In this document: piece after piece, positions 25,559 through 33,531 of the stretch
Position numbering within the stretch: position 1 is the first letter of the stretch
Layout of the letters: the number at the start of each line of letters is the position of its first letter
Source: Chlamydia trachomatis
GTDB taxonomy: Bacteria > Chlamydiota > Chlamydiia > Chlamydiales > Rhabdochlamydiaceae
DNA length: 44,910 bases
Assembly: GCA_945875745.1 (NCBI GenBank)
Contig: CAMCLJ010000007.1
Coordinates: forward strand, 1 to 44,910
Direction: 5' to 3'
Position numbers and translations under genes: made by a program
Notes under the pieces: generated by a model
Database searches by the model: none
What the model was told of the DNA's origin: nothing
What the model saw: only the letters and a program-made list of their open reading frames with translations

Positions 25559-26932
25559 CTAAAAACACAAATTTATTTCATTAAATTCGAGTAATCTCCA
25601 CAAACCAACACTGTTAGATGCCTTAACCAATACAACGTCTCCACGATTTATATAATTGAATAGCTCTCTCTTCATGTCATCAATATCTTGAAACCAAAAA
25701 ACCTTCTTACCTGAATACTCGAAACCCTTCCTTAACGGAATGCATTTCTCTCCAAGACAAAATAATACGTCAACATATTCGGAGGCAAAAACACCTATTT
25801 CTTCGTGGAACTGATCGCTCAAGGTCCCAAGTTCAACCATATGACCTAAAACAGCGATAATCCTACCACCTTTTAAAGGTTTAGGAAGATTAGAAAGAGC
25901 TGCCTTCATCGAGATGGGATTAGCATTGTAACAATCATTAATAAAGGCAATTCCTGATCTTTCGATTTTCTCAAATCGTTTTTCAACCCCGACCAGCTTA
26001 CACGCAGAATCCCCGATCGCTTGCCAAGACAATCCAAAATACCTGGCTACTAAAGCAGAGGCAACAAAGTTTTCAACTAAATGAGCTTCTGTAAAGGGCA
26101 AGCTAAGGCAAGGGCTTGTAGTTACACCATCAAATATAGATACGCTACTATCTTGCTTTGTAAATGTATAATGGTTATGCCCATGAATACCAACCTTCTG
26201 AAGTCCATAAAAATCTTTTATACATTCCCCTGATCTAACCACAACCTCAAAACAACTGGCCTGACCATTAATGATTGCACGCTTAGTTTGAGCATGGGAA
26301 AAAATCGAAGATTTCTCCTTAGCGATACCTAGCATTCCTTCATCAAAAAATTCCAAGTGTGCAGGAGCGATTTTAGTCATCACTGCCACCTCCGGAGGAG
26401 CTATAGCCACTAATTTTGCAATTTGTCCAGGAGCTGACATACCCATCTCTAAAACTAGGACTTCAGGAAGGCGGGCCTGATTTAAAAGACTCAGTGGCAG
26501 CCCAATTTGAGAATTGGCATTACCTGGAGTTTTAAAGACTTGATATCTTGTACGTAACAAAGTGTAGCAGAACTCTTTTGTTGTAGTTTTACCAACAGAT
26601 CCTGTAATGCCAATAATTCTGACCTGCTGACTACGGACAAATTCACTAGCTAAGAAATGCAAATTAGCCAGGACATCATCGACAGAAATAAGAAGCAGAC
26701 CGGGTATCTGATCCCGAAAAGAAGAATGGACAATCGCGGCAATAGCGCCTTTATCACAGATCTCTTGCAAAAACAAATGCCCATCTACCCTATCCCCAGC
26801 AAGAGCGAAAAATACAAACCCAGACTTAACCTTTCTGCTATCGACTGCAAAACCTTCGATGACTCGAGAATCTGCTAACTTAAGACCTAAATACCCTGCC
26901 AATTCCTGTATAGTTTTTCCTAGCACGGACAT
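25559..26932 (-). CDS. murF: UDP-MurNAc-tripeptide--D-Ala-D-Ala ligase
   Basis: Adds D-Ala-D-Ala, completing the pentapeptide. The ATP site GITGSVGKTTTKEFCY, MGMSAPGQI and NDCYNANPISMKAAL are characteristic; 457 residues. It is the first gene of the murF-to-ftsQ operon. The ribosome binding site decides the start: AGGAG touches the ATG at 26932 with no spacing but is 6 nt from a GTG two codons later (26926). GTG at 26926 is therefore the likelier start. Confidence 0.96.
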   Translation of the reverse strand: MSVLGKTIQELAGYLGLKLADSRVIEGFAVDSRKVKSGFVFFALAGDRVDGHLFLQEICDKGAIAAIVHSSFRDQIPGLLLISVDDVLANLHFLASEFVRSQQVRIIGITGSVGKTTTKEFCYTLLRTRYQVFKTPGNANSQIGLPLSLLNQARLPEVLVLEMGMSAPGQIAKLVAIAPPEVAVMTKIAPAHLEFFDEGMLGIAKEKSSIFSHAQTKRAIINGQASCFEVVVRSGECIKDFYGLQKVGIHGHNHYTFTKQDSSVSIFDGVTTSPCLSLPFTEAHLVENFVASALVARYFGLSWQAIGDSACKLVGVEKRFEKIERSGIAFINDCYNANPISMKAALSNLPKPLKGGRIIAVLGHMVELGTLSDQFHEEIGVFASEYVDVLFCLGEKCIPLRKGFEYSGKKVFWFQDIDDMKRELFNYINRGDVVLVKASNSVGLWRLLEFNEINLCF

Positions 26933-26944
26933 CTCCTAAAAAGT

Positions 26945-26983
26945 TTATTTTCCTGGTGATTGAATATCATAGTACTTACCCAT
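26945..26983 (-). CDS. Possible 12-codon leader peptide before murF
   Basis: A tiny frame MGKYYDIQSPGK-stop ends 12 nt before the murF ATG. It has its own well-placed ribosome binding site (AAGGA, 6-7 nt before the ATG). It lies in the short gap between murF and the divergent tRNA-Cys. No runs of one amino acid that would suggest classic attenuation are seen. Confidence 0.3.
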   Translation of the reverse strand: MGKYYDIQSPGK

Positions 26984-27016
26984 TTTATATCCTTCTAGAT
27001 TAAAATATTATTTTCA

Positions 27017-27046
27017 TTGACCGTATTACTATCATTGACGCATACT
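27017..27046 (+). promoter_or_regulatory. Possible promoter of tRNA-Cys/rsmI
   Basis: TTGACC (27017-27022) and CATACT (27041-27046) with 18 nt between them, ending 18 nt before the tRNA. The -10 is only a 4/6 match. Confidence 0.35.
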
Positions 27047-27064
27047 GCTTTTCAATTTCATTAA

Positions 27065-27136
27065 GGTGGCATGGCCAAGTGGTAAGGCAGAAGCCTGCAA
27101 AGCTTCCATTCCCCAGTTCGAATCTGGGTGCCACCT
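27065..27136 (+). tRNA. tRNA-Cys (anticodon GCA)
   Basis: A complete cloverleaf can be folded: acceptor GGTGGCA/TGCCACC, D stem GCC/GGC, anticodon stem GAAGC/GCTTC with loop CTGCAAA (anticodon GCA), T stem CCCAG/CTGGG with loop TTCGAAT. The discriminator base is U73, an identity element for CysRS. CCA is not encoded. It lies 20 nt upstream of rsmI. Confidence 0.97.
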
Positions 27137-27156
27137 ATTTTAACCCCTTTCAAAAC

Positions 27157-27984
27157 GTGCTTTACATAGTACCTACTCCAATAGGCAATCTAAAAGATAT
27201 TACATATCGAGCGATCGAGGTTTTATCTGAATCTGACTATATTCTTTGTGAAGATACGCGCCATAGCGCCATCCTGCTTAACCATTACAAAATTAAAAAG
27301 CCTTTGAAAAGCTATCATCAGTTTAATGAAATGGGTCGATTGGACAGTATTTTACAAGATTTAAGGATAGGAAAAAAAGTCGCTCTCATTAGCGACGGAG
27401 GAACCCCAGGGATCTGCGATCCAGGCGCTATACTGATTCAAGCCTGCAGAGAAGAGAGGCTGCCTTTAACAGCTCTACCGGGTCCGTGTGCTGTGACTAC
27501 CGCTTTCTGTTTATGGGGATCTTCTACCCCTCGATTTCAGTTTTTGGGATTTCTTCCAAAAAAAGAAAAAGAAGCTCATGAATTCCTTCTTTCAGTACTA
27601 CATTATCATGGACTATCTATATTTTACCAGAGCCCTACCAGAATCTTAGAGACCTTAGAGATGCTGCATCATTTTGCTCCAAATCGGAACTTACTGATTG
27701 TACGGGAATTAACAAAACAGTTCGAACAAATCAAATCTGGCACGCCAAATGACCTATTACTCCATTTTCAAAAGAATCCTCCTAAAGGAGAGTTTGTCAT
27801 TATAGTAGATGAAGAAAAAGAAGACTTATTCGGAGGGCTCTCCGTAGAGGAGCTTCTGGAGCTTTTACAAAAAAAATACGGTCTATCCCTATCGAATGCA
27901 GTCAAAACAGCCGCCCACATCAGAAAAGAACCCAAACAGAACATTTATAAATGGGTCCACGAAGATAAGAAAAAAGATCTCTAG
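27157..27984 (+). CDS. rsmI: 16S rRNA 2'-O-methyltransferase RsmI
   Basis: Methylates the ribose of C1402 in 16S rRNA with SAM. The N-terminus VLYIVPTPIGNLKDITYRAIEVL, the LCEDTRHSAILLNHY motif, ALISDGGTPGICDPG and ALPGPCAVTTAF are diagnostic of this tetrapyrrole-methylase-fold family. The open frame extends back through the tRNA, which cannot be coding. The GTG at 27157 matches the family N-terminus and gives 275 residues. There is no clear ribosome binding site, so it may be translated from a tRNA-processed or nearly leaderless message. Bases 27985-28204 after it contain no gene and no obvious terminator. Confidence 0.95.
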   Translation: MLYIVPTPIGNLKDITYRAIEVLSESDYILCEDTRHSAILLNHYKIKKPLKSYHQFNEMGRLDSILQDLRIGKKVALISDGGTPGICDPGAILIQACREERLPLTALPGPCAVTTAFCLWGSSTPRFQFLGFLPKKEKEAHEFLLSVLHYHGLSIFYQSPTRILETLEMLHHFAPNRNLLIVRELTKQFEQIKSGTPNDLLLHFQKNPPKGEFVIIVDEEKEDLFGGLSVEELLELLQKKYGLSLSNAVKTAAHIRKEPKQNIYKWVHEDKKKDL

Positions 27985-28204
27985 CACTCTAAACCTCTTT
28001 CTGCTAAAAAAACTAAAAAGAATTGCGATTAAGATCAAGATAACCTAAGATGGCGGCCTAGGATAGAGAAAGCTGGAAGTGGGAAGCCGGATCCAAAACA
28101 GGAATCAACTAACCATGTTACATCCATTATTTAAGATGTCTTTTCTCCGATCGACAATAATCCTGTGCTAGCAAAGGTATGAACATAAGTCTAAAGGTGT
28201 CTAT

Positions 28205-28969
28205 ATGACTACATGCGTTATAGATATAGGCAATAACAGAATCAAGCTAGCGATCTTTATAAATGATAAAATCAGCAGAGTTAGATCGATAGCCAATCAA
28301 GAAATCCATCCTTACTTAGAACTCTATCTAAAAGAAGCAAATGTAACCCATGTCTTTATAAACGAAGAAAACACCGACTACACCAAACAAGTTGTTAAGA
28401 TTATTTTAGATTTATGTATTCCACTTATTCGATGCGATAGAAATCAATTATCGATGAAATACGATATAGAGACAACAAATCCACCGACATCGAGGACTCT
28501 GGCAAATTTATACGGGGCTTTGCACCACTTTCCTTGCAATAATTGTCTAGTAGTTGAAATGAATAGAGAAACCAAATTTGATTATGTCACACAAGATGGG
28601 ATATACTTAGGGGGCGCCTGTTTCCCAATTATCAATACCGATAAAAGCCCTGCTAATGAGGTAATTAAACCCAAAGAGGCGATTCAAAAAGACACACAAC
28701 TCCGCTTATATAGTGGGATTTACTATGGGATCTTAGGAGCTATAGAAAGGATCTGTGCCGAGTTAATAATAAACTCCCCTTCACCTAGCTCAGTGAAAAT
28801 CATCACTACAGGCGATATGATCGAACTTGCCTCCACATTCGGGGAAGAAAGTTCACTGACTGTGCTTGATGACCTTAAAGATATTACCGATACAATCGAC
28901 CCCCATTTAAGTCTATGGGGTCTGCACGAAATTTTAAAAGAACATCTATCCAATACACAGGAGAAATAA
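28205..28969 (+). CDS. CoaX-like protein with degenerate active site
   Basis: A 254-residue ASKHA-fold protein resembling type III pantothenate kinase. The phosphate loop is DIGNNRIKLA (Asp7, Asn10). The C-terminal half, with QLRLYSGIYYGILGAIERI and SVKIITTGDMIELAS, follows the CoaX layout. However, the GxDR segment with the catalytic Asp reads TSRT (95-98), and the DxGTAxTxD motif reads VVEMNRETKFD (116-126), with Glu118 at the first position. It is either a very divergent kinase or an inactive relative. AAGGTG precedes the ATG. The stop is 1 nt before groEL3, so the two are co-translated. Confidence 0.7.
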   Translation: MTTCVIDIGNNRIKLAIFINDKISRVRSIANQEIHPYLELYLKEANVTHVFINEENTDYTKQVVKIILDLCIPLIRCDRNQLSMKYDIETTNPPTSRTLANLYGALHHFPCNNCLVVEMNRETKFDYVTQDGIYLGGACFPIINTDKSPANEVIKPKEAIQKDTQLRLYSGIYYGILGAIERICAELIINSPSPSSVKIITTGDMIELASTFGEESSLTVLDDLKDITDTIDPHLSLWGLHEILKEHLSNTQEK

Positions 28970-28970
28970 T

Positions 28971-30575
28971 ATGTCCTCTACACCACGTGAACTGATTTTT
29001 GAAGGAGAAGCACGCCAAAAGTTGCGCGAAGGCATAGACCAACTAGCGGAAGTCGTTGCAGTCACCTTAGGTCCTAAAGGAAGAAATGTCGGTCTGCAAA
29101 CTAGCTGGGGCGCTCCCACTATTACAAATGACGGCAACAGCATAGTGAAAGATATTGAACTTAAAGATCAATATGCCAACATGGGTGTAGCTATGGGGAA
29201 AGAAGTCGCTAGTAAAATGAAGGAAAAATGTGGCGATGGGACAACCACCAGCATCATTCTTTTAAAAGCTTTAGTTCAAAATGGGATCAAAAACATTTCA
29301 TCTGGAGCCTCCCCCATTCACCTCAAACGGGGCATGGAAAAAGCAGTATCTGCCATCATCGAACAAATAGAAAAAACAGCGATTGCAATCAAAAATGATA
29401 AAGAGACTTTAAGTATCGCAACAGCATCAGCATCAGGTAATGAAGAAATCGGCCAGCTGATTGCACAAGCAATTAAACAAGTTGGTAAATCTGGAGTTAT
29501 TACCATTGAAGAAGGTAAAAGCACAGATACCTCTATTGAAATGGTCGAAGGAATGCAATTTGATAGAGGCTATACAAGCGCTTATTTCTGTACGAACACT
29601 GAAAAGATGCTTGTTGAAATGACCAATCCTAAAGTACTTATTACCGATAAAAAAATTTCATCGATCCAAGAAATACTAACCGTAGTCCAGACGGTTGCAA
29701 CAACAGGATCTGAATTATTAATCATTGCAGATGATATAGATGGAGATGCTTTATCCACACTCGTAGTCAACAAACTTCGAGGGACATTAAAAGTATGTGC
29801 AGTAAAAGCACCAGGGTTTGGAGACAGAAGAAAGTCCTTATTGCAAGACCTTGCAATTCTTACAGGAGCTACTTTTATTTCGGAAGAAACAGGAAGCTAT
29901 CTCAAAGATGCAGGAATCGAAACCTTGGGTCAGGCTGAAAAAATCATCATCCATAAAGATAGAACAACGATCATTGGCGGCTCTGGCGCATCTGAAGCAA
30001 TTAAAGAACGAATTCATCAAATTGAATCGCAAATTCGATCAGTAGAAAACGAGTATGACAAAGAAAAACTCGACGAACGAAAAGCGAAATTATCTGGCGG
30101 CGTCGCAGTCATTCGCGTAGGAGCTGCTACTGAACCAGAAATGAAACAAAAAAAACAAATGTTTGAAGATAGCCTTAACTCTACAAGAGCTGCTATTGAA
30201 GAGGGGATCTTAGCTGGTGGAGGCATTGCTTTATTACAAGCGAGTAAAGCTGCTGCAGTATTACAAATGGCACCAGAAGAACTGACTGGAGCACAAATTG
30301 TCATTCGAGCTTGCGAGGCACCCTTTAAACAAATTGTAACGAATGCAGGGTTTGAAAGTTCTGTTATTTTACAACAATTGCAATCAAGAGGAAATACCTT
30401 TGGATTTAATGCTGTAACCGAACAAGTAGAAGATCTAGTTCAATCTGGTGTAGTAGATCCTGCAAAAGTTGTCAAACACGCCCTAATCTATGCAGCCTCT
30501 ACCGCGGGAATCATTCTACTATCAGAAGCACTTATCGGCAATGCTCCTGAAGATAGCGAAGATCAGAAAAAATAA
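28971..30575 (+). CDS. groEL3: Divergent GroEL paralogue (GroEL3-like chaperonin)
   Basis: A 534-residue group I chaperonin subunit without an adjacent groES. ATPase residues are kept: Asp54 in TNDG, GDGTTT (88-93, Asp89) and the Asp of MFEDSLNSTRAAIEEGILAGGG. The apical and intermediate regions are diverged, and the C-terminus ends NAPEDSEDQKK without the GGM repeats of GroEL1. A good ribosome binding site AGGAG precedes it. Chlamydiae carry three groEL copies; from memory CT755 (groEL3) also neighbours murF (CT756), and here murF lies about 2 kb away, so the third copy is the best match. Ring formation and GroES use are unknown. Confidence 0.88.
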   Translation: MSSTPRELIFEGEARQKLREGIDQLAEVVAVTLGPKGRNVGLQTSWGAPTITNDGNSIVKDIELKDQYANMGVAMGKEVASKMKEKCGDGTTTSIILLKALVQNGIKNISSGASPIHLKRGMEKAVSAIIEQIEKTAIAIKNDKETLSIATASASGNEEIGQLIAQAIKQVGKSGVITIEEGKSTDTSIEMVEGMQFDRGYTSAYFCTNTEKMLVEMTNPKVLITDKKISSIQEILTVVQTVATTGSELLIIADDIDGDALSTLVVNKLRGTLKVCAVKAPGFGDRRKSLLQDLAILTGATFISEETGSYLKDAGIETLGQAEKIIIHKDRTTIIGGSGASEAIKERIHQIESQIRSVENEYDKEKLDERKAKLSGGVAVIRVGAATEPEMKQKKQMFEDSLNSTRAAIEEGILAGGGIALLQASKAAAVLQMAPEELTGAQIVIRACEAPFKQIVTNAGFESSVILQQLQSRGNTFGFNAVTEQVEDLVQSGVVDPAKVVKHALIYAASTAGIILLSEALIGNAPEDSEDQKK

Positions 30576-30587
30576 TTTGCTATATAA

Positions 30588-30627
30588 AAAAAGACCCTGC
30601 ATTCAGTAATGAAAACAGGGTCTTTTT
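30588..30627 (+). terminator. Rho-independent terminator after groEL3
   Basis: A 12-bp perfect stem AAAAAGACCCTG / CAGGGTCTTTTT with a 16-nt loop, starting 13 nt after the groEL3 stop. It overlaps the first open codons upstream of the GT9 gene and so rules out a start at 30609. Confidence 0.92.
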
Positions 30628-30644
30628 ATGCTAACGGAAACCAG

Positions 30645-31589
30645 ATGAAAAAAGTAGCAGTATTACCAGCAGAAGGAATTGGCGATAGTCTTTTAATGCT
30701 TATAGCATCTTACAATTTGCAAGAGGCTGGCTACTTCGTTACTACCTTTCAACCGATGCTTAATGAACTGCGGGATTGGCTAAAAACAAAAGAATTCAGC
30801 CCGCTGCCTAATACCAATGAATTAGAATGTTTTCTTGCCGGTCAAGATATTATCATCTTACAGAATGATAATTCTGTAAGATCAAAGCATTTAATCGAGC
30901 TAAAAAGACAAGGAAAACTCAAACAATTATCGGTTTTTTATCCAACCTACCAAGCTACAAAACACGGGCCCCTGGATGATAACGATTACGTTTTTGACGA
31001 TCGGTTATGCATGGTTGAAAATATTGCAATTGCTACCGCTAAGCTTTTGCTACTAGCTGGAGTCAGCAGAAATAATGGGCTGAGCCCCCTAATACATTTG
31101 CAGCATCGAAAATACCCAATGCGAGTGATCTTACATCCTACTAGCAGTCAAGCCTGTAAAAACTGGTCAGCACATAAATTCTTAGATCTAGCTCACAAAA
31201 TACAAAAAGACGGCTTCGAGGTGATTTTTGCGGTGTCTGCTAAGGAATATAACGAATGGTCACAATTAGTTAATGGTCGTTGGAGTCTACCCCTACTACC
31301 CTCATTATCAGATTTAGCAACACTTATTTATGAGTCGGGTTATATCATAGGCAACGATTCACTCGTAGGCCACCTGGCCTCTAACCTGCAAATCCCTTCC
31401 CTCATTCTAGCAAACGATGCCAAACGAATGAGGCTTTGGCGTCCAGGCTGGCTAAAAGGAGAGGTGCTTACCCCCCATTCCTTTTTTAGCTACTTTATGA
31501 CAAAAAAACATAAAGCCCTTGAGTGGAGTCGTAATATCTCTGTAGGAACCGTATATAAAAGACTAAAAAAAATCCAATCTCAAATATAA
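30645..31589 (+). CDS. Glycosyltransferase family 9 (heptosyltransferase-like)
   Basis: A 314-residue GT-B protein. MKKVAVLPAEGIGDSLLMLIA at the start matches the GxGD N-terminal motif of ADP-heptose:LPS heptosyltransferases. In the second half, MRVILHPTSSQACKNWSAHKFLDLAH and LIYESGYIIGNDSLVGHLASNLQIPSL give the HPG-like loop and the GNDSG/H donor-site motif. Its acceptor is probably LPS core or another envelope glycan. The ATG at 30645 is chosen because upstream codons lie inside the terminator. It is preceded only by a weak GGAAA. It stands alone between groEL3 and a basic hypothetical. Confidence 0.78.
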   Translation: MKKVAVLPAEGIGDSLLMLIASYNLQEAGYFVTTFQPMLNELRDWLKTKEFSPLPNTNELECFLAGQDIIILQNDNSVRSKHLIELKRQGKLKQLSVFYPTYQATKHGPLDDNDYVFDDRLCMVENIAIATAKLLLLAGVSRNNGLSPLIHLQHRKYPMRVILHPTSSQACKNWSAHKFLDLAHKIQKDGFEVIFAVSAKEYNEWSQLVNGRWSLPLLPSLSDLATLIYESGYIIGNDSLVGHLASNLQIPSLILANDAKRMRLWRPGWLKGEVLTPHSFFSYFMTKKHKALEWSRNISVGTVYKRLKKIQSQI

Positions 31590-31671
31590 TTTTTATTATT
31601 ATAATAACATTGATTATTAAAATAAATTTAGTTAAATTAAGTTTAATGGACAATTAAAATAAGGTTTAACT

Positions 31672-32055
31672 ATGAATAAAAGAAACGAGCCTACTCCGAA
31701 ACACCTACATAAAAAAGTACTAAAAACCTTAAAAAAAGACTTACGCAGTGGCGAAGACACTTTAATCACTACCCCATCCCATGAATTTCCTTCCCCGAAT
31801 GAAATATTAGAACGGGTCCCTAGCAAAAAAGCTAAAATCCAGATGGATCATTTAAAATCGATGGAAAAATCGATGCACCGCAAGAAAGCAAAAGCCCTGA
31901 CCAAACAATCTAAACGAACCAGTCCCGACGATGGAATCGTCAACTCCACTCCCGCTTATCCCCACCAGGAAGGGGCCCGTTGGATTAAAACCCTTAATAA
32001 ACAAACAAAAGCTAAAAATAAAATAAACAATAAAAATTCGGGAAAAATAGGGTAG
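31672..32055 (+). CDS. Highly basic hypothetical protein
   Basis: A 127-residue Lys/Arg/Pro-rich protein with no predicted fold. It contains many KK/RK clusters (KHLHKKVLKTLKKDL, SMHRKKAKALTKQSKR) and appears disordered. AAGG precedes the ATG at about 8 nt. The charge would suit nucleic-acid binding or a secreted protein, but I recognise no family. It lies between two conserved genes and has an AT-rich upstream region (31590-31671). Confidence 0.55.
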   Translation: MNKRNEPTPKHLHKKVLKTLKKDLRSGEDTLITTPSHEFPSPNEILERVPSKKAKIQMDHLKSMEKSMHRKKAKALTKQSKRTSPDDGIVNSTPAYPHQEGARWIKTLNKQTKAKNKINNKNSGKIG

Positions 32056-32093
32056 TTTTACCATTTTTTGCCATCCAAAAAAAGCCAGATTCA

Positions 32094-32118
32094 GGTAAAA
32101 TATAGGTCGTATTTTACC
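32094..32118. repeat. Short inverted repeat upstream of the metallophosphatase
   Basis: GGTAAAATA (32094-32102) / TATTTTACC (32110-32118), perfect 9 bp with a 7-nt loop, 20 nt before the ATG at 32139. There is no T tract, so an operator or leader hairpin is possible. Confidence 0.4.
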
Positions 32119-32138
32119 GATTAGAACAAGGCTATTTT

Positions 32139-33059
32139 ATGTCGATTGCCAAGCAGGCTCAATCCTTTCGTTTAGCACATCTATCAGACTTGCATTTTTC
32201 TAAAGTCTGTTGGAGTCCAATGCAATTTTTATCAAAACAATGGATTGGTAATGCGAATCTATTATTTCGACGTATCCGGGAGTTTCAACATGATCAAATT
32301 CATCAACTTGCAGAATATTTTAAACAGCTCCAGATCGATTATGTTTTAGTATCCGGAGACCTAAGCACCACCTCACAACCTTATGAATTTGAACAAGCCC
32401 GGCTATTTTTAAATAAACTAGAATCTGATAATATTGAAGTAATTACACTTCCCGGCAATCATGACCATTACACAAAAAAAGACTTTAAAACCAAGAAGTT
32501 CTATGAGTATTTTAATACTAACTTTTTTCAAACAAACCTCCCCTTTGCGCAGTACAACTTAAAAGACCATAAGGTATCAGTCAAGCAGCTAAGCCCTAGC
32601 TATTGGCTATTAGCGCTAGATACAGCACTTGCTACCCCCTTATTCGCATGCCATGGGAGCTTTTCAGAGGAGATAGAGGCAACCCTGCGAACTATTTTAA
32701 CCCTTATCCCTGCCGATGATACCGTAATTATAGCCAATCACTTTCCTTTGTTTACCTGTGATAGCCAGAGAAAACATTTGCAGGGCGATGATCGTTTTCG
32801 AAAGCTTCTACAGGAATTTCAAAACATAAAATTCTATATGCATGGACATACCCATAGGCACTGCATCGCTGATTTACGCAATGCCGGGTTACCTATTCTT
32901 CTAGATGCGGGCTGCGCCTCTCATAAAACCTCGGGATCTTGGAATCTTCTTGATTTTTCTCATAGTTCCTGTACTGTAAAGCCTTACTACTGGAATCAGG
33001 GCGCTGACGGCACCCCTTGCTGGATGGAAAAAAAACCAACCGTATTTAATTTAAAATGA
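32139..33059 (+). CDS. Calcineurin-like metallophosphoesterase
   Basis: A 306-residue dinuclear-metal phosphoesterase. The blocks appear in order: LSDLH (Asp17, His19), SGDLS, LPGNHDHY, ANHFPL and MHGHTHRH. No signal peptide is seen, so it is probably cytosolic. From memory it corresponds to CT754, next to groEL3 (CT755). Substrate is unknown; similarity to lipid-A-pathway or cyclic-nucleotide phosphodiesterases cannot be resolved by eye. Its stop overlaps the next start by 4 nt. Confidence 0.9.
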   Translation: MSIAKQAQSFRLAHLSDLHFSKVCWSPMQFLSKQWIGNANLLFRRIREFQHDQIHQLAEYFKQLQIDYVLVSGDLSTTSQPYEFEQARLFLNKLESDNIEVITLPGNHDHYTKKDFKTKKFYEYFNTNFFQTNLPFAQYNLKDHKVSVKQLSPSYWLLALDTALATPLFACHGSFSEEIEATLRTILTLIPADDTVIIANHFPLFTCDSQRKHLQGDDRFRKLLQEFQNIKFYMHGHTHRHCIADLRNAGLPILLDAGCASHKTSGSWNLLDFSHSSCTVKPYYWNQGADGTPCWMEKKPTVFNLK

Positions 33060-33478
33060 AGAAGTTACCCGTATTACCTTGGTATAAAGAAGGTCTTTCC
33101 TTTAACTGTACTCAATGTGGAGCCTGCTGTACAGGGTCTCCTGGCTATGTATGGATTAGTGATGAAGAAATCGTGAAAATGGCAAGCTTTTTAAAAGTCT
33201 CTTTAGAAGAATTTATTAAAAAATTCACTCGATCGATTTATGGCAGAAGGGCGCTGCGAGAGGATCCTAAAAACTATGACTGTGTTTTTTTAAAAGACAA
33301 TACCTGTACTCTTTACAACTCCCGTCCCATGCAATGCAGAACCTACCCATGGTGGCCAGAAAACCTTAAATCTGAAGAAGCCTGGCTAGAGGAAGCAAAA
33401 CGATGTGAAGGGATCAATCACAAAGCTGCCAAGACAATTTCTCTAGAAGAAATTCAACAACAACTTTCTTTGAACTAA
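33056..33478 (+). CDS. YkgJ-type cysteine-cluster protein
   Basis: A 140-residue protein of the YkgJ (UPF0153) family, thought to bind zinc or an Fe-S cluster. CTQCGACCTGSPG near the N-terminus and DCVFLKDNTCTLYNSRPMQC in the middle give the conserved CxxCxxCC and Cx..C..RPxxC cysteines; RTYPWWPEN follows. The exact role is not known. It overlaps the phosphatase gene by ATGA and is therefore co-translated. Confidence 0.85.
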   Translation: MKKLPVLPWYKEGLSFNCTQCGACCTGSPGYVWISDEEIVKMASFLKVSLEEFIKKFTRSIYGRRALREDPKNYDCVFLKDNTCTLYNSRPMQCRTYPWWPENLKSEEAWLEEAKRCEGINHKAAKTISLEEIQQQLSLN

Positions 33479-33487
33479 ATCTTTTCT

Positions 33488-33531
33488 ATGAGACACTCCG
33501 TTTTTATTGGCTAGGATAAGGAGTGTCTCAT
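33488..33531 (+). promoter_or_regulatory. Hairpin covering the ribosome binding site and start of the phosphohexomutase gene
   Basis: A perfect 12-bp inverted repeat, ATGAGACACTCC (33488-33499) / GGAGTGTCTCAT (33520-33531), with a 20-nt loop. The right arm contains most of the Shine-Dalgarno AAGGAG (33518-33523) and the first two bases of the ATG at 33530. The stem would block initiation unless melted. It could equally work as a weak terminator, but there is no T tract after it. Confidence 0.7.

Noticed and set aside
27079-27156. rsmI start inside the tRNA gene
   Set aside because: These codons are tRNA-Cys sequence. The family N-terminus begins at GTG 27157.
29818-30304. Additional ORFs on both strands inside groEL3
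   Set aside because: They are other frames of a gene with intact chaperonin motifs.
30609-30644. Upstream ATG for the GT9 gene
   Set aside because: It lies within the groEL3 terminator hairpin. The GxGD motif starts right after ATG 30645.
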